From the NCBI GenBank assembly GCA_964401045.1, contig CAYNXB010000005.1, forward strand, positions 1 through 64,000: 64,000 bases of DNA, given 5' to 3'. The translations under genes and the position numbers were made by a program. Below the pieces are notes generated by a model. That model had not been told where the DNA came from and ran no database searches. It saw only the letters and a program-made list of their open reading frames with translations. Below, one piece after another: positions 25,832 through 33,049 of the stretch. Within the stretch, counting starts at the first letter, position 1, and each line of letters opens with the position of its first letter. The stretch comes from CAYNXB01 sp964401045 (GTDB lineage Bacteria > Pseudomonadota > Alphaproteobacteria > Sphingomonadales > Sphingomonadaceae).

Positions 25832-26529
25832 TGAGCGCTTTGCTCACGCCAGCCGAGTGGCAGATCGTCGCCCTGTCGCTGAAAGTCAGCCTGGTGGCGG
25901 TCGCGCTGACCCTGCCGCTCGCTTACGGGCTAGCCTGGCTGCTCGCGCGGCGCTTTCCGGGGCGCATGGTCCTGGACGCTGCCGTTCACCTGCCGCTGGT
26001 GCTGCCGCCGGTGGTGACCGGGTGGATGCTGCTGCTGCTGTTCGGGCCAAATGGCCCGGCCGGCGCGTGGATCGAGGCGAATTTCGGAATCGCCTTCGTG
26101 TTTCGCTGGACCGGAGCGGCGCTCGCTGCGGCAGTGATGGCGCTGCCCCTGATGGTGCGGGCGATGCGGCTGTCGATCGAGGCAGTCGACCGGCGGCTCG
26201 TCGAGGCGGCCCGCTCGCTCGGCGCGAAACCGTGGCGCGCGTTCCTGACGATCACCCTGCCCCTGAGCCTGCCGGGTATCCTGGCGGGGCTGACGCTGGG
26301 CTTCGCCCGTTCGCTGGGTGAATTCGGCGCGACCATCACCTTCGCCTCGAACATCCCGGGCGAGACGCGCACGTTGCCGCTGGCGATCTACAGCAGCCTG
26401 CAAATCCCCGGTGGCGAGGCGCTGGTCACCCGGCTGGCGATTGTCTCGGTGCTGCTGTCGCTGGCCGCGCTGATCATGTCGGAATGGCTCGTGCGGCGGC
26501 AGGGTGGAAGGCGCGCGCATGTTCTTTGA
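25831..26529 (+). CDS. modB: Molybdate ABC transporter, permease
   Basis: 232 residues, five or six membrane spans. ABC-permease EAA loop is VEAARSLGAKPWRAFLTITL, preceded by ALPLMVRAMRLSIEAVD, and the ModB motif GRSLGEFGAT-like ARSLGEFGATITFASNIPGE is present. Start overlaps the modA stop by one base and the 3' end overlaps modC by 11 bp. Confidence 0.95.
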   Translation: MSALLTPAEWQIVALSLKVSLVAVALTLPLAYGLAWLLARRFPGRMVLDAAVHLPLVLPPVVTGWMLLLLFGPNGPAGAWIEANFGIAFVFRWTGAALAAAVMALPLMVRAMRLSIEAVDRRLVEAARSLGAKPWRAFLTITLPLSLPGILAGLTLGFARSLGEFGATITFASNIPGETRTLPLAIYSSLQIPGGEALVTRLAIVSVLLSLAALIMSEWLVRRQGGRRAHVL

Positions 26530-27142
26530 GCTGCGCGTCTCTCGCGGCATCGGCGATACCCGGATCGAGGTCGACGTGACGGCGAGCGGGTCGGTGCTCG
26601 GCGTGACCGGGCCGTCCGGCGCGGGAAAGACCAGCCTGCTCAACTGCGTCGCCGGACTTCTGCGCCCTGAAAACGGTCGTATCGTGGTCGCTGGCGAGGA
26701 GCTGTTCGACAGCGAAGCGGGCATCGACTTGCCGCCGGAGCAACGCCGCGCAGGCTACCTGTTCCAGGACAACCGACTGTTCCCGCACATCAAAGTGGCG
26801 GACAATCTCAGCTACGGCGAAAAACTCGCGCCACCCGAGAAGCGCTGGATGCAACGCCAGGAAGTGGTCGACCTTCTTGGGATCGGCCATCTGCTCGATC
26901 GCTATCCCGCAACACTGTCGGGTGGCGAGGCGCGCCGCGTCGCCCTCGGGCGCGCGCTTCTGGCAGCTCCGCGCTTCCTGCTGCTGGATGAGCCGCTCGC
27001 CCATCTGGATGCTGCACGGGGCGAGGAGATCATGCGCATGATCGAACGGGTGCGCGACGATCTTCGCATCCCGATGCTCTATGTCAGCCATGTCGAAAGC
27101 GAAGTGACGCGCCTCGCCGATGAGGTGGTTTCGCTCGGCTGA
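26519..27142 (+). CDS. modC: Molybdate ABC transporter, ATP-binding protein (short form)
   Basis: 207 residues. Walker A GPSGAGKTS, Q-loop YLFQDNRLFPHIKV, ABC signature LSGGEARRVALGRALL, Walker B FLLLDEPLAHLD and switch His in VSHVESE are all present. Normal ModC proteins are about 350 aa with a C-terminal TOBE/Mop molybdate-binding domain; this one stops right after the nucleotide-binding domain. The ATG at 26519 with GGAAGG upstream is preferred over a GTG at 26504. The stop abuts the stop of the convergent glycosyltransferase with no gap. Confidence 0.93.
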   Translation: MFFELRVSRGIGDTRIEVDVTASGSVLGVTGPSGAGKTSLLNCVAGLLRPENGRIVVAGEELFDSEAGIDLPPEQRRAGYLFQDNRLFPHIKVADNLSYGEKLAPPEKRWMQRQEVVDLLGIGHLLDRYPATLSGGEARRVALGRALLAAPRFLLLDEPLAHLDAARGEEIMRMIERVRDDLRIPMLYVSHVESEVTRLADEVVSLG

Positions 27143-28552
27143 TCAGCTGCGGATCGAGAACTCGGGATAGAACCCGCGCAAATGGCACAACTCGGTATCG
27201 ATCCCGCCGACATTGGTGAAATCGCCGCTGGTCGTGGCGCTCTTGCCGATGAAGCGCTCGGTCCGCTCCGGGTGTTGCGACAGCTCGAGCAGACGCGCCA
27301 TCTTCTCGGTATAAGCCGCCGTCCCCTTGCGCTGCAGGTCGAGGAACCAGGCGGCATGTTCGGGCAGCCATTGGATCGCCTCCGCGCGGGTCGGCAGCGG
27401 TGGCAGCGTCACCTCGAGCGCGGTCAGGAACGCTTCCTGCGATGCGTGCAGCACCGGATCGGATAGTGGCGGCGCCTCGCGCAGCATGTCGAGGAATGCC
27501 TGTGGATGATCCGCATAGGCTTCGTACTGGTCCGACGTCTGCAGATGACCGGACGCGGCGGCACGGGCCATCTCCGCGCCGTTCACGCGTCCGAGCTGAT
27601 GGTCGAAATGAGCGGAGAACACATGGTCGCGCTCATAATCGACCGTGCACAAGCCGCTTTCGTGGACCAGCTCGGTGGCCGCCGCGTGATAGCCGGCGAT
27701 CACCGGAACCCGCGCATAAGCGGCCTCGATCAGCACCCGGCCGAATGTCTCGAGGTTCGAAGTGCTGGGAAACAGCAGCATGTCGAACCGCTCGAGCAGG
27801 TCCCAGATTTCCTCGTTCGGCCGCGGGGGAAGATATTCGTACCACGCCCCGTCGCCGAGTTCGGCCACGACACGCGCAGCGACCTTGTCCGGCGCGCAGC
27901 CGGGTGAATGGATCTCGCCGCACGCGATCAGCCTGTAGCGCGGCCCCTTTCCGGCCTCGCGATTGAGCCGGATCAGCAGGTCGACGATTTCGGGGAAGTT
28001 CTTGTCATCGGACAGGCGGCCGAGATAGCCGATCGTCACCACGCCCGGCTGCAGCGGCCCTTCCGCGCGCGGCGCGGGCCGCGGCTGCGGGAAGCACACG
28101 CTCAGCGGATAACACAGCGCCGCGGGAAAGCCGGCGAGGTGGGGAAACATCTTGCGGTAGATCGCCCACACGTAATGGCTCGCCACCATCAGCGTATCGC
28201 CCGGCCGCAGCAGCGGCGCGAGCAGGTGTTCCTGGAACAGGTATCCGCTCCAGATCGCGGTGCGCACGTCGCGCACGATGCGGAAGTCGAGCCCGAGCTT
28301 CTCGCGCAGCCAGAAATAATACTGCGCATGCGGGCCGATGTTGCTGACCACGCAATCGAGGCCACTCAGCGCCGCGCGCGCCGCGTCCTCGTCTTCAAGC
28401 AGGCGGGGCAAGTCGTGAAACTCGACCGCCAGAGTCGGTGAGTCCGCGGCTTTCAGCAGCGCGCTGATATTCTCGTGGGCGAAGTTGACCCCGTCCTTCT
28501 GCGGCAGCAGCGGATCGGTGCGGTAGTCGTGAGCTCCGACGCGCAAGGTCAT
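27143..28552 (-). CDS. Glycosyltransferase family 4 protein coupled to the ATP-grasp gene
   Basis: 469 residues, GT-B fold, cytoplasmic. The acceptor half has SNIGPHAQYYFWLREKLGLD and the donor half has VVTIGYLGRLSDDKNFPEIV, then the GT4 E-x7-E element in STSNLETFGRVLIEAAYARV. The start is the ATG at 28550-28552 (MTLRVGAHDYRTDPLLPQ), sharing ATGA with the stop of the ATP-grasp gene, so the two proteins are made together. The ~120-residue C-terminal tail after the GT domain (QAFLDMLREAPPLSDP...) is not part of the usual fold. Donor and acceptor unknown. Confidence 0.85.
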   Translation of the reverse strand: MTLRVGAHDYRTDPLLPQKDGVNFAHENISALLKAADSPTLAVEFHDLPRLLEDEDAARAALSGLDCVVSNIGPHAQYYFWLREKLGLDFRIVRDVRTAIWSGYLFQEHLLAPLLRPGDTLMVASHYVWAIYRKMFPHLAGFPAALCYPLSVCFPQPRPAPRAEGPLQPGVVTIGYLGRLSDDKNFPEIVDLLIRLNREAGKGPRYRLIACGEIHSPGCAPDKVAARVVAELGDGAWYEYLPPRPNEEIWDLLERFDMLLFPSTSNLETFGRVLIEAAYARVPVIAGYHAAATELVHESGLCTVDYERDHVFSAHFDHQLGRVNGAEMARAAASGHLQTSDQYEAYADHPQAFLDMLREAPPLSDPVLHASQEAFLTALEVTLPPLPTRAEAIQWLPEHAAWFLDLQRKGTAAYTEKMARLLELSQHPERTERFIGKSATTSGDFTNVGGIDTELCHLRGFYPEFSIRS

Positions 28553-30507
28553 GCGGCTGCGCCTGCCGCGGCGCCCGCCTGCTGGCGCACGATCCGATCG
28601 GAATGCAGGCCGATAAGCTGCTCGAGCGCGGGCGACGGCTGCCATTCGGCACTTCCGATCAGGCGGATCGAGGTGAAGCGAGACGCTGGAAGGCCGAAGC
28701 GAAGCACGTCCTTTTCACTCATCGCGATCAGCGCGCTGTGAACGCGGGGATCGATCAGGATGCCTTTGCCCGCGCGGAACGAATTGGCGAACGGCCCCAG
28801 CACGCCGCCTCCGGCGATCCACGCGCTCTTGCCCCATGCCGCGGCATTGCATTTGGCGCTCGCCGCCAGTTGCGGCAGCGTCGCGAGGGGCTTGAAGCCT
28901 TCCTGCGTGATCAGCAGGTGCGCCGGAATCCCGCCCTTGCCGCGCATCAGCTCGACGAGGATGTCGCCAAAGATCGTCTCGGTATCGCGGTAGCCGATCT
29001 GCGGCTGGGCATTGACCTCGACGATGATCCCGCCGGTCTCGCGCCAGCTCCTGGCCGGATCGCCGCTGATCACGTCGATGCCGGCGATATCGAGCCCGAG
29101 GGCGAGCGCGGCGTTCACTGCCAGCAGGTGATTGTCGGGGTGGAGCGTTTCCGGCGGGAGTATCTGGTAGGTGCCGCCCGCCGAGATGTTGGCCCGGCGG
29201 CGCAAGGCCACGAACTCGCCCTCAGGAAGCACGCTATTGGCCGAAAAGCCCCGCGCGGTAAGCAGCTTCAGCGCTTCCTCATCGAGCCGCATCGGCGCGC
29301 GCTGCCTGCCGTGCTGCGCGCGCATCGCGCGATCGTGGGCGTTCGAAAGCTCGACCAGTCGGGCGACGGTATTCTTGCCGTCACCGGTCACGCCGCCCGC
29401 GCGGCGATCCATGATCTTGATCACTTTGCCGTGCAGCACGGTCACCCGGTAATCGCGCCCGGGGTGGTGCTTTTCGACCATAATCCGCTTGCTGGCCTTG
29501 GTTGCTTCCTCGAACGCGCGGCGCAAGTCCGCCTCGTCTTCGATTCCGGCGGTCACGCCCGCGCCCTGATCCATGTCGGCCGGCTTGACCACCACCGGAT
29601 AGCCGAGCTGCTGCGCGATCCTGACCGCGGTTCCGACGTTGTTCGCGAAACCGCTGTCCGCTACCGGCAAGCCAGCGGCCCGCAGCACCGCGCTGCAGCG
29701 AAGCTTGTCCTTGGCGATCGAGACCCCGATCTGCGGCGTGGCGCTGGTGACCGAGCTGTTGAGCAGCAGCCGGTTCCGGCCGAGCCCGTAGGCCCAGATC
29801 TGGTCGACCCACACGCTGTGCTCGATTTTCAGCGTGTGCGCCGCTTCGATGAAATGCATCGCGTTGAGGCCCGTGAGGCCATGGCGCGCGAGTACCTGTC
29901 GCAAGGACCCGTAACGCTTGCGCAGCGCGGGCAGCACATCGTCGGCCTTGCGTGACGCCAATCCCACGATCGCTTCGCAGACGAACTGCAGCGCAGCCAC
30001 GGTGGCGTTGCGGGCATGGCAGGGCACCGCAAGGCCGACCAGGCGCGCACCGTTTGGCGCCCTGCCGTTGTCCGAGACACGGCAGCCACCGAATACCGGC
30101 ACGTTGAGCCCGCGCTGGATCGCGGTGTGCCATGCGTGGATGCGAGCAACGAGATGCAGTTCCGGAGCTTTTCCGGCCGGGGCCGTCACGATCGCTGCTG
30201 GAGCGATGGCGAACTCCGCGAGCAAGGGCTCGATTTTTGCGAGGCTGAAGCCGGACGGAAGGACAACTTCGAACGTCCCCATGAACACCGACTGGTCGAT
30301 ACCGAACCCGCAGCCCTCCATCAGCCGCGCATCCTTGGCGAGCGTAAGGGAGAATTGCCCGGCGGGCGCCTTCACAGCCGGTGCGGGCGCGGGATCGGGC
30401 TTCTTCGGGGCGACTTTCGACTTGGCCGCCGGCTTGGCTTTGGCGGTCGGCGCTTTCGCCTTGGGCGGCGCGGGGGCCTTGCGCTTTTTCGAGCTCCTGG
30501 CTGCCAT
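28549..30507 (-). CDS. Cyanophycin-synthetase-like ATP-grasp protein with degenerate Mur-ligase region
   Basis: 652 residues. Residues 1-50 are a Lys/Ala/Pro-rich, histone-H1-like tail. About 50-260 is an N-terminal domain of unknown type. About 260-530 is an ATP-grasp domain closest to CphA: LLLNSSVTSATPQIGVSIAK, YPVVVKPADMDQGAGVT, DYRVTVLHGKVIKIMDRRAG, VTGDGKNTVARLVELSN, HPDNHLLAVNAALALGLDIA and the metal-binding IIVEVNAQPQIGYR. The following ~110 residues align with the start of the CphA Mur-ligase domain, but the P-loop TGTNGKTT is replaced by TQEGFKPLA and the rest of that domain is missing. It would therefore have one ATP-dependent amide ligase site instead of two. Substrates unknown; coupled by ATGA to a GT4 gene. 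Confidence 0.8.
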   Translation of the reverse strand: MAARSSKKRKAPAPPKAKAPTAKAKPAAKSKVAPKKPDPAPAPAVKAPAGQFSLTLAKDARLMEGCGFGIDQSVFMGTFEVVLPSGFSLAKIEPLLAEFAIAPAAIVTAPAGKAPELHLVARIHAWHTAIQRGLNVPVFGGCRVSDNGRAPNGARLVGLAVPCHARNATVAALQFVCEAIVGLASRKADDVLPALRKRYGSLRQVLARHGLTGLNAMHFIEAAHTLKIEHSVWVDQIWAYGLGRNRLLLNSSVTSATPQIGVSIAKDKLRCSAVLRAAGLPVADSGFANNVGTAVRIAQQLGYPVVVKPADMDQGAGVTAGIEDEADLRRAFEEATKASKRIMVEKHHPGRDYRVTVLHGKVIKIMDRRAGGVTGDGKNTVARLVELSNAHDRAMRAQHGRQRAPMRLDEEALKLLTARGFSANSVLPEGEFVALRRRANISAGGTYQILPPETLHPDNHLLAVNAALALGLDIAGIDVISGDPARSWRETGGIIVEVNAQPQIGYRDTETIFGDILVELMRGKGGIPAHLLITQEGFKPLATLPQLAASAKCNAAAWGKSAWIAGGGVLGPFANSFRAGKGILIDPRVHSALIAMSEKDVLRFGLPASRFTSIRLIGSAEWQPSPALEQLIGLHSDRIVRQQAGAAAGAAA

Positions 30508-30557
30508 GTCCCGTCGTTACCCTACTCGCCTGCCGGGACTATAACCCCTTCGGCCTG

Positions 30558-30642
30558 TGGTGCCCCTGGCCCGACTCGAACGGGCACTTCCGAAGAAACT
30601 CGATTTTGAGTCGAGCGCGTCTACCAATTCCGCCACAGGGGC
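30558..30642 (-). tRNA. tRNA-Leu (anticodon CAA)
   Basis: 85 nt including an encoded CCA. Acceptor stem GCCCCTG/CAGGGGC, D-arm GCGGAATTGGTAGACGCG, anticodon stem CTCGA/TCGAG with loop CTCAAAA (anticodon CAA), long class II variable arm, T-arm CGGTTCGAGTC-like. Reads on the minus strand. Confidence 0.96.
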
Positions 30643-30714
30643 TCCCGGCCGGCCGCGGGATGTAGCGGCGCGCTTCGGGCGCATCAAGCTAACAACGGGC
30701 TAACTCGCGGAGTT

Positions 30715-31533
30715 TCAGCCCTTCACCGCTTCTGCAACCAACTTGTGCAGCCGCGAATGGATATGGTCGTTGCCGGCCAGCACCTCGCGATCGCAGACCG
30801 GCTGCGAGCGCCCGCGATAGTCGGTCACGAACCCGCCCGCCTCGCGCACCAGCAGGCACCCTGCGGCAGTGTCCCACGGCTGGAGATCATCCTCCCAGAA
30901 GCCATCGTAGCGCCCGGCCGCGACCCATGCGAGGTCTAGCGCAGCGGCGCCAAAGCGCCGCACGCCCGCAACGTGCGGCCCGATGGCGTTGTAGATCGCT
31001 CCCCAACGGGCGAAATTACCGTGCCCCTGATAGGGCATGCCGGTGGAGATGAGCGCGTCGCTGAGGTTGCGCCGGCCTGAGACGCGCAGACGCGCGTTCT
31101 GGAGCCAGGCTCCCTGGCTCTTCTCCGCCCAGAAAGTCTCGTCGGTGATCGGCTGATAGACGACGCCGGCGGTCACCTCGCCCCAGCCCGAACCATCCAG
31201 CTTCGGCTCCTGCACCGCGATCGAGATCGCGAAGTGCGGGATACCGTGGAGGAAGTTCGAGGTGCCGTCGAGCGGGTCGATGACCCACCGCGGCTTGCTG
31301 GGGTCGAGGTCGATCTCGCCCGCTTCTTCCAGCAGGAATCCCCAATCGGGGCGCGCCTGCTTGAGCTCATCGTAAAGCGTGCGCTCTGCGATCTGGTCGG
31401 CCTTGGAAACAAAGTCCGCGGGGCCTTTGCGGCTCACCTGGAGATGTTCGACTTCACCGAAATCGCGGCGCAAGCGGCCGCCGGCGCGCCTCGCGGCACG
31501 CTCCATCACGCGAATCAGACCGGAAAGTGCCAC
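30715..31533 (-). CDS. Inositol monophosphatase family protein
   Basis: 272 residues from the GTG at 31531-31533 (reads MALSGLIRVMERAARRAGGR, the usual N-terminus in relatives; in-frame codons upstream read into the preceding gene). Mg-dependent phosphomonoesterase fold: EEAGEIDLD, then WVIDPLDGTSNFLHG (metal and Thr site) and PWDTAAGCLLVREAGG. Substrates in such bacterial proteins include inositol-1-phosphate and other sugar phosphates. It lies 22 bp after a small secreted-protein gene, which follows efp, forming a three-gene minus-strand unit. Confidence 0.93.
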   Translation of the reverse strand: MALSGLIRVMERAARRAGGRLRRDFGEVEHLQVSRKGPADFVSKADQIAERTLYDELKQARPDWGFLLEEAGEIDLDPSKPRWVIDPLDGTSNFLHGIPHFAISIAVQEPKLDGSGWGEVTAGVVYQPITDETFWAEKSQGAWLQNARLRVSGRRNLSDALISTGMPYQGHGNFARWGAIYNAIGPHVAGVRRFGAAALDLAWVAAGRYDGFWEDDLQPWDTAAGCLLVREAGGFVTDYRGRSQPVCDREVLAGNDHIHSRLHKLVAEAVKG

Positions 31534-31555
31534 GCTGGTCGAATCTGACTTGAGT

Positions 31556-31996
31556 TCAGCGGCCGGATGGCTGGGACGGCTTCTTGGCCGCCGCCGCAGT
31601 TTGCGTCGGGGCCTTGGCCGCCGCTGCATCCGCCGTCACCGGCTTCACGCCACAAATCCGCGCAGCCACAGCATAGACCTGTTCCGGCTTCTTCGGGTCG
31701 AGGTTCTTGTTCTTCTCGAACACGTTGCCGGTGGCGGCACTGATGTTCTTGACCGGGTTGTTGTAAAGACAGGACACCAGCGCGTTCTTCACTTCCGGCT
31801 GCACCTTGTCCGAATTGATCGCGATCGTGAACGTGCGGAAGATTACTGCCCCGCGGGTGCGGTCTTCCGGCGTGTTGCCGATCCGCTGGGCGGCCGGCTT
31901 CGCGGCGGTGGTGGCCGCGGGAGCAGGCGCGTTCTGCGCGGCGAGCGGTGCGGCGATGCCCGCGACGAGGAGCGCGGCGATAAGGGTCTTGCGCAT
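31556..31996 (-). CDS. Small exported protein of unknown function between efp and the IMPase gene
   Basis: 146 residues with a signal peptide (MRKTLIAALLVAGIAAPLAAQ). The Ala/Pro-rich segments at both ends flank a compact middle with RGAVIFRTFTIAINSDKVQP, ALVSCLYNNPVKNIS and ARICGV; the two cysteines could pair. I recognise no named family. It follows efp by 2 bp, so it shares the efp transcript. Confidence 0.72.
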   Translation of the reverse strand: MRKTLIAALLVAGIAAPLAAQNAPAPAATTAAKPAAQRIGNTPEDRTRGAVIFRTFTIAINSDKVQPEVKNALVSCLYNNPVKNISAATGNVFEKNKNLDPKKPEQVYAVAARICGVKPVTADAAAAKAPTQTAAAAKKPSQPSGR

Positions 31997-31998
31997 TA

Positions 31999-32562
31999 TC
32001 AGTCTGCCTTTCTGACGTATTCGCGATTGTACACGTCGACCACGATCCGGGTGCCGCTTTCGATATGCGGGGGAACCATCACGCGAACGCCGTTTTCGAG
32101 GATCGCCGGCTTGTAGCTCGAAGAGGCGGTCTGCCCCTTCACCACGGCGTCCGCTTCCACGATAGTCGCCTCAACCTGTTCTGGAAGCTGAACGGAAATA
32201 GGTTTTTCGTCATACATTTCGAGCACGACGTCCATCCCGTCGGCCAGGAACGCTTCCGCGCCGCCAAGGAAGTCCGCCTCGAGCGTGATCTGGTCGTACG
32301 TGTCCTTGTCCATGAACACCAGGCTGCTGCCCTCGGCGTAGAGGTACTGGAAATCCTTGGTGTCGAGCCGCACGCGCTCCACCGTATCCGCGCTGCGGAA
32401 GCGGACGTTGGTCTTGCGGCCGTCGATGAGGTTTTTCATCTCGACCTGCATGAACGCCCCGCCCTTGCCGGGCTGCGTGTGCTGGATCTTGGCCACCTTC
32501 CAGATGCCACCCTCGTATTCGAGGATATTGCCGGGACGGATGTCCACGCCGCTGATCTTCAT
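31999..32562 (-). CDS. efp: Elongation factor P
   Basis: 187 residues, the standard EF-P length, rescuing ribosomes stalled at polyproline. KOW-like N-terminal domain MKISGVDIRPGNILEYEGG with QPGKGGAFMQV: Lys at the tip of the loop (PGKGG) is the site modified by EpmA-type lysylation or other routes in other bacteria; here no EpmA is visible in the window. OB domains follow (LVFMDKDTYDQITLEADFLG; SSSYKPAILENGVRVMVPPH). The start ATG is at 32560-32562; upstream in-frame codons are non-conserved. Gap of 112 bp to the divergent gene. Confidence 0.97.
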   Translation of the reverse strand: MKISGVDIRPGNILEYEGGIWKVAKIQHTQPGKGGAFMQVEMKNLIDGRKTNVRFRSADTVERVRLDTKDFQYLYAEGSSLVFMDKDTYDQITLEADFLGGAEAFLADGMDVVLEMYDEKPISVQLPEQVEATIVEADAVVKGQTASSSYKPAILENGVRVMVPPHIESGTRIVVDVYNREYVRKAD

Positions 32563-32674
32563 CGGAAATGCTTTCGGATTGTATGGAGTCGGGTGAGCGC
32601 GCGCACTAGCGCCTGGACTTGCTTCCGGCAAGGCAGGCTGGCGCGAGCAATGCCTTATTGATACAGCGCTGCCC

Positions 32675-33040
32675 ATGGCTCCATTCGCGGCATTGCTGAT
32701 CCTCGCCGCCACGGCCGTGACCGTCCCCCCGGTTACCGGCATCGGCCAGCTCGGCACGCTCGAGCGCGGGCTCTACCGCTGCGAAGCGCCGGGTGACGCA
32801 GGCGGCCCGGCGGGCATCCCGCGCGCGGATGAGGATTTCCAGGTCATCAGTTCTTCGCGCTACATCGTGTCCGGGGGGAGCGGGGGGCGCGGTGTGTACT
32901 TGCGCAAGGGCGATCTCGTCACGATGACCAGCGGCCCGCGCAAGGGCGTGCAATACCGGCTCAAATCAGAACGCCACCTGCTCAAGGTCGGCAGTGAGGG
33001 AGGGCTGCGCTGCTACTGGCGCGGGCGCCCGTTCGATTAG
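32675..33040 (+). CDS. Small exported protein of unknown function, divergent from efp
   Basis: 121 residues, signal peptide MAPFAALLILAATAVTVPPV. The mature part has two cysteines (YRCEAP, LRCYW) and the pattern FQVISSSRYIVSGGSGGRGV with GDLVTMTSGPRKGVQY, suggesting a small beta-rich periplasmic domain. No family recognised. It ends 9 bp before the convergent OPT gene. Confidence 0.68.
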   Translation: MAPFAALLILAATAVTVPPVTGIGQLGTLERGLYRCEAPGDAGGPAGIPRADEDFQVISSSRYIVSGGSGGRGVYLRKGDLVTMTSGPRKGVQYRLKSERHLLKVGSEGGLRCYWRGRPFD

Positions 33041-33049
33041 AGCGTTCGA

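Noticed and set aside
28549..30507. True cyanophycin synthetase, or a pseudogene of one
   Set aside because: The Mur-ligase P-loop is lost and the domain is truncated, but the frame is intact over 652 codons, ATP-grasp motifs are kept and the next gene is translationally coupled, so neither label fits.
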